Below are positions 21,877 through 33,322 of a stretch of DNA of 64,000 nucleotides, one piece after another (within the stretch, counting starts at the first letter, position 1; each line of letters begins with the position of its first letter). The DNA lies in contig CM034233.1 of the NCBI GenBank assembly GCA_019916065.1, forward strand, positions 2,046,001 to 2,110,000, written 5' to 3'. The notes under the pieces were generated by a model. The model was not told the DNA's origin, made no database searches, and saw nothing but the letters and a program-made list of their open reading frames with translations. This stretch comes from Vitellaria paradoxa (taxonomy: Eukaryota; Streptophyta; Magnoliopsida; Ericales; Sapotaceae). The position numbers were made by a program, and so were the translations under genes.

Positions 21877-24410
21877 CACTGAATGATGTTAGCCTGCTAC
21901 CAGCGTTTGCTGGCTACATGATTTCATCATCATTTTTTTTTTCTCTCTTTTTTCTTTTATGTTTGAATGTAATTTTAACTGGGAACTTCAGCTAAATTTG
22001 AGAAAAAGAAAGTTAACTTTTTTTTTAATAGTTGACTACTAATTAACAATTAAAAAGTTAATTTTTTTGGTGTTTGGTGGTTAGTTTTTTAACTTTTCGT
22101 TAGTTTGACATTTTTGCCCTTCAATATTTAAAAAAGTTTAAAATATAAGAGGGTATAATTAATCATTTAAAAAAATAAAGAAATTAATAACTAATAGTCG
22201 AGTTACCAACTTTTTCTCCCAAACACAGCCAATAACATCAATCAACCCAACAATTTTATTTTTTAATTTTTTTTGTAAGAATATGGGTCAAATAATAAAA
22301 ATATTTTTGAGTTACTAGATAATATATTAATTATATTGAACATTAAAATATTTAAAAATAGAATTTATATTAAAATACTATAATAAAAATTCGGTTAGCA
22401 ATATAATTTTAAAATATTTTTAAATAAATATTTCTAAAATATTTAAAAATAAAATTTATTAATATAATTTAAAATATTATACTAAAGCTCAACTGTTTTA
22501 AAAATCAGAGTCTCTACATATGTCTCATTAAACCTATATAAAAATTATTTTCTATTATAAAAATAAGTTATATTGATAAATTACTTTTTAAAATTTTCTA
22601 ACAATTATTTTTGAATTATTATAAAAAAATTTAATATTTTCGAGTTATTGGGTGATATATTAATTATATTAAATATTAAAATAAATAAAAATAAAATTTC
22701 TTAATATAATTTAAATTATTATAATAAAAACTTAGTCATTAATATAATTTAAAAACAATTTAAAATATTTTTAATATTTAAAAATTCAAGTTGCAATAGC
22801 CTACATTTTAAATAAAAATTCAATTCAATCGATTCATTGAAATATTTTTATATTTACCATAAAAAAGTAATCTGCATAATATTTTTTTATTTAAGTATTA
22901 ATTCAAGTATTCATATAGGCTAACAATTATTTTTTTATAATAATTATTTTTATATTAATTATTCAATTTTTTTATAATAAATCAAGTAACAACTGTTAAA
23001 AAATTAAAAAAAATAATTTATTGGTATAATTTATTTTTTTATAATAAAAAATATTTTTATACGAGTTTAATGAGATATGTATAGATACTTTGATTTTTAC
23101 AATGATTGAATTTTATTTTAACACACACACACGTTGCCATGTTGCCACTTGCAGATGTATGCATTAATTTCAACTCGCAAATTATGTTGAGAAATCTGGC
23201 GGATCTCTTTTGTGTGAGCTAGCTCGTTTCTTCTCGTTTACGAGATTAATGTCACATCTGATGTTTTGCTCAAAGCAAAAATCCAATAAAAGTGGTTTCA
23301 CATTGGCAACTATTTCAAGACGTACACGCTTTCTTAGATGTTTGGTTAATTAAAATTCATCAAAAATTATAAAAAATTATAATTTTTAAAATTTTCTTTA
23401 ATAAAATTTTAACACATCACTTTTACACTAATTTTTTTCAACTTTTTATTTTTTTGTTTTTCTATTCTCTTTTTTTTTTATTTTTTATTTGTTGTCATCT
23501 AAACAACACAACACATTGAGTTATGTCCTAAAATTGTATTACATTATGGATTTCTGGACTGGGGAGATACTTCTAAGATTTTCTTCCCAAATGTAGGATT
23601 GTCACGGGTCCGAAATCGGTCAACAGAGGCTAAAAGACCGATCGTTTCCCTTTTTTTTTTTTTTTTTTTTGAAAAAAATATAAATTTAGATCTTAAAAAG
23701 ATCTAATTTATAAAAATATATAAAGGGTTTTAAATCAATGAAAAGATTAGGTTTAAAATTTCCACCTTAGTTTTAGTATGTAGTTAACCGAATAACTCAT
23801 TCGAATAATCACAAATATTGAAAGTTCAATTGTAAGATTTTCAATAAAATCAATTTCGAAGTTTTCAAACTAAAGAAAATAAATTTGAATGTTTAAGACC
23901 GTGGGAAATTTAAACGTTTGACATGCCAAAATATGGTTATCTATTTACAATGAATCAAAAGAAAGACCTTGTAAGCATCCTTTGTACTAAATATGACTAA
24001 TCAAAAAATTATATAGAAAATAAATCTTGTAAAAATTATTTAAAATTATCATTCTTGAAATCAAGAGTATATATAGAATTAAAGTATAAAAGCTTGTATT
24101 GAGATAATAAAAACTTATGTAATTTACCAGAATTTTTATCCCAGCTTAAACTAAAATTTTTAGTTATAAACTACAGCCAAATAAAATTATGGTTTAGAAT
24201 TCCCTAAAGAGATTTAAAATTTTCTTATTTGTATTAATTTCAATAGAAGTCTAATTAAAATAGAAAACAAAATTAAATCTTTAGATTTTGTAAACCTAAT
24301 TAAAAGTAGAAACTTATTAAAACCTTATATAATCTTGTTTGAAAAAAAAAAAAAAATAGGAGTCTTTTAAACTTGAATGAATAGCTTTAATCCTTTCACT
24401 CTCTCCCATT
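21877..24410. other. AT-rich non-coding spacer
   Basis: No gene is visible in 2.5 kb. The stretch contains several MITE-like 'cccaaacacagcc' type ends, direct repeats of an 'aatataatttaaaatatt' type, a CA run at about 23120-23130 and a long poly-T at about 23649-23670. About 22077-22440 is a copy of 18360-18720. Confidence 0.6.
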
Positions 24411-24415
24411 ATTGG

Positions 24416-24725
24416 TGATGGAGCATGGAGTAGGCCCATATCTAGGCCTAAAAGAGATAGGAAGCCCAAGCCCAATGATGATTTTTATTACTACTAGTTT
24501 ATTTATTTAATTATTTTTTTAGATTATTATTAGTTAATTTATTTAATCATATTTATTTTAGATTTATTTATTAGGGTTAGGGTTTTCTGTTGGTGCCTAT
24601 AAATAACACTTTACGCTATTGTTTTTAGACAGACTTGATGATATTGAAACCCTAATAATTTTTCTTTTAGCCTTTCTTTTTCGTTTTTCTTTAGTTTCTT
24701 GTTCCTTCGTAGCCGAGCTACGTCA
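24416..24725 (+). repeat. 5' LTR of the short Gypsy element
   Basis: It starts TGATGGAGCA and ends ACGTCA. It is nearly identical to 25608-25916. A TATA-like CTATAAATAACA lies at about 24598-24609, so transcription would begin near 24630. Confidence 0.9.
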
Positions 24726-24727
24726 AT

Positions 24728-24740
24728 TTGGCATCAGAGC
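24728..24740 (+). other. Primer binding site (initiator Met tRNA type)
   Basis: TGGCATCAGAGCC follows the 5' LTR after a few bases. It differs by one base from TGGTATCAGAGC, the usual plant site complementary to the 3' end of initiator methionine tRNA. Confidence 0.8.
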
Positions 24741-25354
24741 CGAAAGATCTTACAGCTCTCAATATCCGTCAGAAACCCACTCTTTCAAAAAACCTAGTTT
24801 TCATCATTGTGACCACCCAAATAACCTAAGCTGTCGTACACTGTTGTTACAACAGATTCAGTGTCAGATCTTAAACAGCAATCGCCGCAGTAGTTACCGC
24901 AGCCACCACCGCCATCGCTTTACGCACCTTCAAACCCTTCGAGTACGTTTTCGTGCATTTTACTAATATTTAATTCCGGCGAACACCACCATTGGTATCA
25001 CCTGCCTCCCGCGAACTCACCGGTGACTTCGACGACCTCCGACGGAACTCCGGCGACCTCCGACGAAGCTCCGGTGACCTCTGACGAAGCTCCGCCAACC
25101 TTCGACGAAACCCCAACGACTTTTCGAAGAACCTTCGGCAACCCTAAAACAGTTTGTGCTTCGCAACATGCATTGATTCGACACCGAGACGCAGCAATTG
25201 GTAACAGACGGACTTAGGTATTTGACAATACCCCACCACAAAAAAAAAAAAAAAAAAAAAAAAAAAACACACACACACATTGTTTGGTTCCCTTGCAACA
25301 ATACTAAGGTATGTAGGCGTCTCAAAGCTCCTTCAACAAGTGTGTTTGTAGGTA

Positions 25355-25605
25355 GAGTTAGCAAATGTGCACCATCTGTGCCTTCGTTACAGTATTCTAA
25401 TGAGATAGTGGACACTATCCTTGATGATGAGTTCGTGACTTCTCGAGATGGTGGTTTGCGTCGCTTCCTTGTCAAATGACATGGTCGTCCTGATTCTGAT
25501 GGTACTTGGATACTAGAGGATGATTTTCGTCATTTGGATCCTTCATTGTTAGATGGCTACCTTTCCTTCCACTCTTCGGAGCAGAGTTCTTTTCAACCCG
25601 GGGAG
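25355..25605 (+). pseudogene. Gypsy pol C-terminal remnant (chromodomain-like)
   Basis: The frame reads V-D-T-I-L-D-D-E, then S-R-D-G-G-L-R-R-F-L-V-K, a stop at 25477-25479, then H-G-R-P-D-S-D-G-T-W-I and an H-L-D-P-S-L-L-D tail. This is the pattern of the C-terminal chromodomain-like region of plant Ty3/Gypsy pol proteins, where a tryptophan normally occupies the stop position (TGG to TGA). The frame ends just before the 3' polypurine tract GGGGAGAA (25600-25607). Confidence 0.7.
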
Positions 25606-25607
25606 AA

Positions 25608-25916
25608 TGATGGAGCATAAAATAGGCCCATATCTAGGCCTAAAAGAGATAGGAAGCCCAAGCCTAATGATGATTTTTATTACTGCTAGTTTATTTATTT
25701 AATTATATTTTTAGATTATTATTAGTTAATTTATTTAATCATATTTATTTTGGATTTATTTATTAGGGTTAGGGTTTTCTGTTGGTACCTATAAATAGCA
25801 CTTTACGTTATTGTTTTTAAATAGACTTGATGATATTGAAACCCTAATAATTTTTCTTCAGTCTTTCTTTTTCGTTTTTCTTTAGTTTCTTATTCCTTCG
25901 TAGCCGAGCTACGTCA
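25608..25916 (+). repeat. 3' LTR of the short Gypsy element
   Basis: TGATGGAGCA to ACGTCA, matching the 5' LTR. It is preceded by the purine tract and followed by the ATTGG target duplication. Confidence 0.9.
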
Positions 25917-25971
25917 ATTGGATCCCTCTTCTAAGTCATCACGATTTCTAGCTAGTTATTTTCTCCATTGT

Positions 25972-26752
25972 TAATTTGATCTACTTATTTTTTGAAATTT
26001 ATAACAAAATTACAAATAAATGAAATACAAAATATCTATTCAAATTACATAATTAACTCTAAAATTACAATAAATCAAAAACTATATATATATATATATA
26101 ATCTTAAAAATTAGCATGTGTGTATATATTTCTCTAAAAGCATTTGCATACGTGAATATATATATATATATATGCAAATTCCTAACTATAAGGTTTTTGC
26201 TCAAGTGGCATACATGGAGAGCCCCCAAAACAAGACGAGAGGTTACACTTTTCACACAAAATAAAGTGAATTAGAAATCTCACAAAACCCAAAAAAAAAA
26301 AAAAGGTAGAAACAATAGAAAAATCAAAGCTGTCATTTTAAGATATAAGAGTATTTAATTGGTTAAAATTAATTAAAATTTATTAATTTTTATTAAAATT
26401 TTGTATTTTCTTCTAATTAAATTTTATTATATATCATTTTTTTATCAAAATTTTATACTTTAATTATATTTTTTGTTAAATTTTTGCCAACTAACACTCT
26501 TATTATGCTCCTTGCTTAAGTAGCCTAACAAGCTGTAGTGCAAGCAATATTGACATAAAAAATTATCATATATACAATTGAGGTCCCCCTCAAAAGGACA
26601 GTAATGTAATACGACATCATCCAAAAACCAAGATGCGCGGTCCCTACCCACGATTTGAGACCATTTAACCCACGATTTGAGACCATTTAATTGATAAAAT
26701 GAACTTTATCGGGTCGTCCTTTGGCAAATAAGGACGCAATCGCATGGAGGAG
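25972..26752. repeat. Gene-less C2-unit fragment (3' flank repeat, second copy)
   Basis: Aligns with 14276-14900 and with about 61233-61830. The expected C2 gene does not follow; the block is interrupted at 26761 by a foldback transposon, beyond which only about 20 bp of unit sequence resumes. Confidence 0.8.
26347..26501. mobile_element. MITE inside the gene-less unit
   Basis: About 155 bp with inverted ends (AGAGTATTTAATTGGTTAAA and, in reverse, AGAGTGTTAGTTGGCAAAA). The two paralogous units read directly from TTTTAAGATA to TTATGCTCC at about 14676 and 61594, so it is an insertion. A related element is at 28118-28270. Confidence 0.65.
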
Positions 26753-26760
26753 ACTTCATG

Positions 26761-28061
26761 GGATTCGGGCTATGGCCGGCGCATCACTGCACCGGACCAT
26801 TGTCGAGTGAATTCTTGACCGTTGGATTTTCTCTCAAGAAATCTAACGGCTCAATCCTTTGAGTCTCTCTCTTGTGTTTCTCTCTAGTTCCAGTCGCTTC
26901 TGTACGTATGCTTTGGTTAGCTTTGAAACTCACTACCTTAACCTACGGGTCACAAACCTTTTAATAATTTTTAAACAAATAAAAAAAATTAAATAAGAGA
27001 GTGCACATAAAAAATATAATATTTTTTAAACAAAATAAAATTCACTCGTACACAATTGGTTTGATGAAAGACAAATTTATTTTTTTTTTTCAATTACTAG
27101 TCTATTATTTTTTATAATTTTTATTTTTAAAAAATATTCAATTTATGTTTATTAAAAGATTATAATTAAAAAAATAAATTTAAATGTTAACAAAAGTGTC
27201 TGATGAATCACAAACATTTTTGTTAACACTTAAAAATTATTTTTTAAATTATAATTTTTTATAAATGTAAATTGAATATTTTTTTAAAAATAAAAATAAC
27301 AAAAAATAGATAAATTACATTTACTTCTTTTAAATATTAGACTAATTACAGAGATCTCTTCAACAATTTGAATCTTACACTTACTTCCCTTATTTTCAAA
27401 TGTTTGTCACACTCATACCCAACTATTGGTTTTTTTCCTAATGCCATTAGGGTAATATAGTAAAATGACATAAATACTCTTAATAAGTTCAATAATTTGA
27501 ACCTCCCTCAACAATTTAAACTTGCTAAGGGCATTTTTATCATTTTACTATAGCACCCTAACGCATTAGGGAAAAAACTAACAGGTGGCTATAAGTTTAA
27601 CAAACATTTGGGAATAGGGGGTAAGTGTGAGGTTCAAATAGTTAAAAGAGATCCTTGTAATTAGCTTAATGTTTAAGGGTGGTAAATGTAATTTATCCAA
27701 AAAATAATAGACTAGTAATTAAAAATAAAGAAAAAATATAGTAAATTTGTATTTCATCAAACCAATTGTGTACAATTGAATTTTATTTTGTTTAAAAAAT
27801 ATTATAATTTTTTATGTGAACTTTCTTATTTAATTTTATTTATTTATTTAAAAATTATTAAAAAGATTGTGACTAACAAGTTAAGGCAGTGAGTTTTGAA
27901 GCTGAACAAAGCATAGGTATGAAAGTGACTAGGACTAGAGAGAGACACAAGGGAAAGACTCAAAAGATAGAGTCGTTAGATTTCTTGGAAGAAAATCTAA
28001 CGATCGAGAACTCACTTAATAATGGCCCAGTGCGTTGATGCACCGGCTATACCCTAAATCC
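26761..28061. mobile_element. Mutator-type foldback element with nested hairpin
   Basis: A 1301-bp element that folds on itself almost end to end. The left end GGATTCGGGCTATGGCCGG matches the reverse complement of the right end, GGATTTAGGGTATAGCCGG, and pairing continues inward for over 500 bp to a loop near 27485-27530. It is flanked by GACTTCATG (26752-26760) and GATTTCATG (28062-28070), a 9-bp duplication with one change, as made by Mutator-like elements. The paralogous site near 61850 is empty. The left arm is longer because about 190 bp (about 27113-27304), itself a palindrome, is inserted in it. There is no transposase coding sequence. Confidence 0.85.
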
Positions 28062-28117
28062 GATTTCATGAAGTCTTCATCTTTTTTGCAACTCGTTTAA
28101 GCTTATAAAAGTTTATA

Positions 28118-28270
28118 GGGGTGTGTGGTTAGCAAAATTAATCAAAATTCACTAACTTTTACTAATTTTTTATATTTTTTTTTAATTAAAATTTACCCTA
28201 TATCACTTTTACATCAAATCTTTGTATTTTTATATAATTTTTGGCTAAACTTTTACCAACCAAACAACCC
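28118..28270. mobile_element. MITE
   Basis: An AT-rich element of about 153 bp with inverted ends GGGGTGTGTGGTTAGCAAAA and, in reverse, GGGTTGTTTGGTTGGTAAAA. It is of the same family as 26347-26501. The target duplication is unclear. Confidence 0.6.
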
Positions 28271-28600
28271 AATAATTACTCGGTCGTCTTTGTTAAGTAG
28301 CTACATGTCTTATCAATTTAATGGTTGATTTGTCTCGCTAATGGGTGCAAATAGAGCATCGTTATTGGTCATCTTTTTTTTTTTTTTTGGTAACTTACAT
28401 TAACACCCCTTAAACTTTTCAACTTGTTACACTTATACTTCATATAGCCCCACTGTTTTTAGAAATTGTAGAATAACTCTTGGGAACCACGTTAGACCAC
28501 ACAACTATTTTACATAAACACCCTAAAACTTTTAGTAATTACAAAACACACCTTAAAATTCACACATTCTTCCTAATATCATAATTTTTATATTTATGAT
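28271..28600. other. AT-rich spacer
   Basis: No gene is visible. A T-run lies at 28374-28388. Confidence 0.5.
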
Positions 28601-28820
28601 ATTTTTGTTTCTAGATCTACTTCACGATCTATTGATATATCTATTAATATTAAATACAAATCATATAGAATAGTTTAAGGGCTTTCTAAAGCTTTATAAT
28701 CACATACATAAGTAGAAAAAGATTCAACAAAAGCAAAAAAGACAAGATAAACTCAAGTATCATAATTTATAAGCTACTGACATTCATTAAGATAATATTT
28801 ACGGCCTTAGGACTGTTTGG

Positions 28821-28832
28821 GCTCTGATACCA
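28821..28832 (-). other. Pararetroviral Met-tRNA primer binding site
   Basis: TGGTATCAGAGC on the minus strand, the standard plant pararetrovirus and LTR-element site for initiator tRNA. It lies about 80 bases downstream of the poly(A) signal and about 170 downstream of the TATA box. Confidence 0.75.
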
Positions 28833-28910
28833 GTAGTAGACTTTTTAACGCGCTTGGATGCTCAGGTCAGGAAAATAAAAGCACTTAAAAAATAATAAAA
28901 CACTCAAACT

Positions 28911-28916
28911 TTTATT
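28911..28916 (-). terminator. Poly(A) signal of the pararetroviral intergenic region
   Basis: AATAAA on the minus strand, roughly 85 bases after the TATA box. A poly(A) signal shortly downstream of the start site fits a terminally redundant pregenomic RNA. Confidence 0.55.
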
Positions 28917-28997
28917 GATAACCCAGGCTATATTACAGAGAGAAGGAGAGCGTACTTTGATTTTCTTTTCGTGCCCTTCTTCATTACATCAAGATCC

Positions 28998-29005
28998 TTT
29001 AAATA
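28998..29005 (-). promoter_or_regulatory. TATA box of the pararetroviral intergenic region
   Basis: TATTTAAA on the minus strand, after the end of the RNase H remnant and before the poly(A) signal and primer site. Position and order support a pregenomic RNA promoter. Present activity is unknown. Confidence 0.5.
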
Positions 29006-29229
29006 GGCCTCAAACACGGACTCTAAACTCGGAATTCAAATATATAAAATAAAAGATAAGGTCTGAAAGGGAAAAGACAATCGACACAAATTAAAGTAGT
29101 ATAATAATAGAACTGATTTTGGTTAAAGTAGATTCCTTCACATATGCTCTGTCGTGTGCTGGATAAGAGTGTAGTTGGTCATGGCCCACTTTTGAAAAGA
29201 GTGCAGTTGTTCCTTAAGAATTTTGAGAA

Positions 29230-31083
29230 TATCTGCTTATTCAGATTTCACTTTTATTTTTACTGTTTTTAGTACTACTCCCCAAAACATTTCTGAAGTA
29301 TATGTCTCTAAGATTAAGAGATCAGATTCTGTAAGGAAATAAACCTTTAGATTAGATTTAAATAAGGTTTTAATTTCTTTTATTCTCCTTCTATCTTCAT
29401 CATTCCATTCAATTTTTATATTAAAATTATTTTAATTATTTTGAGTTTTTTTTTTTAATTTCTCAAGGAATGGTTTTTCCCATTTCGAAAGACTTTTTAC
29501 AAATTGTCTTTCATAATTTAATAAACCAATAAGACTTTGCAAGTCTTTTAGGGTTTTCAGTTTTTTTAGGAACTCCTTAATTTTTGTGATTGTATGAGGT
29601 TGTAACACAATTCCTGTTCAACTAAGTGCAATACCCAAATAATCAATTTCTTCCTTTTCTATCTCGATCTTTTTTGAACTGAGAATTATTCCATTATCAA
29701 AAAATTTTTTGCAAATTATTTCCAGATGATGTTTATATTCTTATCTGTTTTTAGAGAAAATCAATACATCATTTATTAGACTAGATAGAAATCTTTAATA
29801 TCCTTAAGAATATTGTTCATCCATGGTTGAAATATTTGTGGTGCATTACATATTCTAAATGGTAAAACTGTTCATTGGTAATGGCTATATGGAGATGAAA
29901 ATCAATCAATAGTTTTGACTCTTTTATAAGCTTGATTCGCCAAAAGCCCGATTTACAATGAAACTTACTAAATATTTTAGCACATCTGGTTTGGGTTACT
30001 AAAACATATTTTCTAGGTATAAAATACCCATCAACAACCAAATTTCATTCAATCTTTTGTAATTGATGACTATTCTAACTTTCCCCATCTTTCTTTCACT
30101 GTGATTCATTACAAGAAAAGCAGGATTGGAATGTTGACTTCTAGTTGGTTCCATAAGTCTCTTATCAAGAAATTATTTTATTTGAACTTGAGATTTGTCT
30201 CTATCTTATTTGGTATAGACCATAGGTTTTACCCTAATTATTTTTTGTTCATCTTTCATTTTTAGATGACAGTATCTGGGAACTTTTTCCCATAGCATTA
30301 AAGGATCTTTTGAGAAATTTGGGCTTAATTGTTATAAACCCAATGAGATTCATCAATTGATTTTAATGAATTGATTCAAATTGGACTACTATCACTATGA
30401 TTAATTGGCGCAAATCCTTTAGTACAAATTGAATCACGTGTTTTTAACCAAGGAATCTGATAACATTTATTTCTATCAGTCAAGGTGACATACTCATTAG
30501 ATACGCTCATAGGATAATACTGAGCAAATAAATTATTTCGTAAAAGTATATCTTCATGCATTAAAGGAAAACATAATATTTTTGAGATCCTAAAAGTTTT
30601 TTTACCTTTAGCTGTTTTTACTGAAAATATAATATCCTTTACTTTAAAATCCATTATAGAGGTGGTGTCATTATCATTTTTTGCTAAGACGGGATTTTTC
30701 ATTTGAATATAATATTCTTTGGGTATGACATTTTGTTGACATACCACAGTTGTAACTTCAGTATCTATAAGAGCATGTAGGTTGTATGGTTTATAGCCTT
30801 CAAATTCGAATGTGATCTCAATATAACAATATTTTCTTTTATTTTGATTATAAAAAAAGAATATTGCTTCTGAATCTATATTCAATTTTTTAAAAATAAT
30901 GGACTTTTGTTCTTCTTTGTTAGAAGAACTTCCAGGAAAAAATTGGAATTTGGATTTTTCGTAATCCAGTTTCTCCATCAAAACTACTTGAGCTTGAGGA
31001 ACTTTCTTCAAGTTTTTTAAAGTTGTCCATTTTGAATGATTTTCTACTTGCAGATAATTTTTTATTTCTGAAATAGAGTACAT
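29230..31083 (-). pseudogene. Pararetroviral protease-RT-RNase H remnant
   Basis: The longest open piece (30376-31083, 235 residues) covers the retroviral-type aspartic protease. The active-site triplet reads D-T-E instead of D-T-G, so the enzyme would be dead. Further downstream, interrupted by several stops and shifts, are a reverse-transcriptase piece with a F-H-C-K-S-G-F-W core (29817-30041) and, near 29260-29330, a stretch resembling the start of RNase H. The polymerase catalytic motif is not intact. Confidence 0.7.
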
Positions 31084-31830
31084 TCCCTAATACTTGAAAT
31101 TCTATTGATCTAAGAGAAGATTCTGGTTGATTTCTCGTAAAATTTTTAAATACCCATTCTTTTGGGATTCTCAAATCTTTTATGTCAATCAATCTTGGTT
31201 TAATTTCAGTATCAAAAGGTTTGGGTTCATATAACTCAACCATACCAAAGTCAACTTTGTTTGTTTTGACTTTAATATCGCTAATTAATTGATGAACAGC
31301 TTTCCAAGATATTTTTAGATCATTGGCGTTATCATCCATCTTGATATTCTGAGTTTGAATTCTCAGAATTAATGTGTCTTAGATTTTTTTATCATTTATA
31401 GATACAAAATAATTTGATTTGATTTTGAAGAGGAGAATCAAGATTAAACTCTATTCCCCCTATTAATGATTAAACAGGGTCATGAAATCTCTTGTCTTGT
31501 ACCACAAATAAAATTAGTGAGAGTCTATTCTAAGTATGAACAATGGCCGAATTTTTATTGGAATTATGCCAATGTGGATAAATTTTACTTTAGGATACTA
31601 ATTTTGTTTATTGTTTAAGTCTCTTAATTTTTTCTTCATCGAAAATTTTTATTTCAACTTGCCCATTAGAAGAGATCTTGCTTCTGTTATCCTTTCACAT
31701 TTTTCAAAGTGTTAAGCTTGTCAAGGTCTAAACCTAGATTTAATATACAAGTCTTCTGTTTTAAGATTTTTATATTTGATTAATTTATCATTTTCAGTTG
31801 TCATATTTTCTTTGATTGTCTCCTAAACAA
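31084..31830 (-). pseudogene. Pararetroviral movement-protein remnant (30K-like)
   Basis: Broken frames on the minus strand resemble the 30K movement-protein family: a V-E-I-K-I-F-D-E start piece near 31660 and a V-Q-D-K-R-F piece near 31500. A 139-residue open frame (31339-30920) continues the region and overlaps the start of the protease frame in another frame. Movement proteins carry viral genomes through plasmodesmata. The family assignment is by eye and tentative. Confidence 0.5.
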
Positions 31831-31831
31831 A

Positions 31832-32192
31832 GGGCCGATTTGGCAAACAATATATCTTTAAAAAGCTCTATAAATCTCTAACAACCCTTCTATTTCTAAT
31901 TTTTCTGTCATCACTAATTTCAAAAAATTTCAATATTTCACTAAGAAAACAAAAAAATCTGAAAGTAGGTTAATCGAATGTGTCAATTTTTTATACAATC
32001 ATGTTCTTCGTGTCAAAAGCTTTTAAACGAGTACCATTGTTGCTATTTTTTGTGAATTTTTTTGAATCCGTGGGAACGGATTTAGAAAACCATTCCCATG
32101 GTTTGCTACTTTTCAGAAAAAAAGGCACCAAAATTAACCCCAAACCACATTTTATCTCAATTTATCTTTTTTTTCTTACTCCAAACGAGACC
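31832..32192. mobile_element. MITE inserted in the pararetrovirus
   Basis: 361 bp with imperfect inverted ends GGGCCGATTTGG and, in reverse, GGTCTCGTTTGG, flanked by AAA on both sides. Viral coding similarity is interrupted here and resumes on the far side. Confidence 0.6.
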
Positions 32193-32437
32193 AAATTTGG
32201 TTTAATTCATTTTCAGGGACTGACTCAAAGGTTTCCAAATTCCTGTTAGTGGGATTTGTTTCCTGTATCATAAAAATGAATTCTTCATTTTTTTCTGAAG
32301 AATCTGAAAAAACAGATTCTAATTCATATAAAACTTCTTTTGAATCTATTTCTTCTCCTACACATAAAAATCCACTATTACTATTATTAGCCAATCCCAA
32401 TTTGTTTATCTTTAAAGGACCTCTCTCACAAGCTTGA
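32193..32437 (-). pseudogene. Pararetroviral open-frame fragment, unknown role
   Basis: An acidic, serine-rich minus-strand frame of about 75-80 residues (E-E-I-D-S-K-E-V-L and V-F-S-D-S-S-E-K pieces). It lies just upstream of the movement-protein remnant, across the MITE. I do not recognise a domain. It is attached to the virus by position and orientation. Confidence 0.4.
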
Positions 32438-32440
32438 ATT

Positions 32441-33322
32441 TAGCCTAAATAACCCTTAATCACGCCTATCAGTAGCTTAAAGATGAGTCAGAGTTGGCTT
32501 AATCTTTGACACTTATGGTCTCTTGGCTTGAAACTAACTTTTAATAGTTCTAAGGGTATATATGTAAGAGAATTAAAGTTTCAGGTTCAAGTTCACAATT
32601 CTTACTAAAGATATAGGGTCTAAACAGAATTTTCTTTTCTTTTTAAACTTTCATAAATTATTGATTTCTTGGCAAAGTAATATGAAACAAATTGCATGTA
32701 ATATTTTTTTATTTTTATTAATGTATATGCTATTACATTATTAGGTTTTTTTCCCCTATTAAGCTTTTTTTTTGCTTAGTAATTTATAGAGGTTTTTTTT
32801 TTGGGTTAAAACTAATGAATTATTTTTAATAGTGCAATTTTTTTTTATTTAATGGTGACTGATTTAAGGGATGAATGTTAAGATTTGAATTTCAATTTGA
32901 TTTATCTTTATTTCAATTATTTTTATTAATGTATGAATTATCAATAACTATGATGTCTTGCTTTGTATTAATTAAAAAATAATAATTTTTATTTTCTTCT
33001 TTAATTTTTAATATAATAAACTTAAAATATATATTTACAAAACTAATTTAAAAAAGACTCCTCACACAATTTCATTAAATTATAATTGACAGTAAAATTT
33101 TAATTTAACATGCAAATTAATAAAAAATGAAGAATGTTATAGAAAATTAAAAAGTTAAGGATCTTAGTTTTGCAATAATAAATAGAAAGAAAGAGTAATT
33201 ATAATATTTAATGGATTTTGTATTAATTGACCTTTATTGTAAGGCTAACTTTGTAGTTTTTTAAGAGCAAAAAAATGGAAAGGAGCAGAGAAAGTTTTTG
33301 AAGAGTGTCAATATCCCCACTA
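32441..33322. other. AT-rich spacer
   Basis: No gene is visible. Confidence 0.6.

Larger units (their letters stand above)
24416..25916 (+). mobile_element. Short, internally deleted Ty3/Gypsy LTR retrotransposon
   Basis: A complete insertion with a 5-bp target duplication ATTGG on both sides (24411-24415 and 25917-25921), two LTRs of 310 and 309 bp, a primer binding site and a polypurine tract. The interior is only about 0.88 kb. It contains a 5' leader, a 'ccgacgaagctccg' type repeat patch (about 25020-25120), an A-run and CA microsatellite (about 25241-25281), and the last part of a Gypsy pol frame. Integrase, RT and RNase H are missing, so the copy is non-autonomous. The LTRs differ at a modest number of sites. 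Confidence 0.9.
28600..32440 (-). mobile_element. Endogenous pararetrovirus (Caulimoviridae-like), decayed
   Basis: Read on the minus strand the order is an unknown frame, a 30K-type movement protein remnant, aspartic protease, RT and RNase H, then a TATA box, a poly(A) signal and a Met-tRNA primer site. A primer site downstream of pol is the permuted order expected of an integrated circular pararetrovirus, not of an LTR element, where it follows the 5' LTR. All frames carry stops or shifts, and the coat-protein region expected between movement protein and protease is not seen. A MITE is inserted at 31832-32192. The outer borders are approximate. I cannot assign a genus. Confidence 0.7.

Noticed and set aside
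24619..24966. 115-residue plus-strand frame
   Set aside because: It lies across the 5' LTR, primer site and leader of the short Gypsy element, so it is not a gene.
25017..25475. 152-residue minus-strand frame with repeated R-R-S-F-V type words
   Set aside because: It is antisense to the retrotransposon leader repeat and crosses a poly-A tract.
28821..28832. Primer site as evidence for an LTR retrotransposon
   Set aside because: No LTR precedes it and pol lies upstream on the same strand, which fits a permuted pararetrovirus better.
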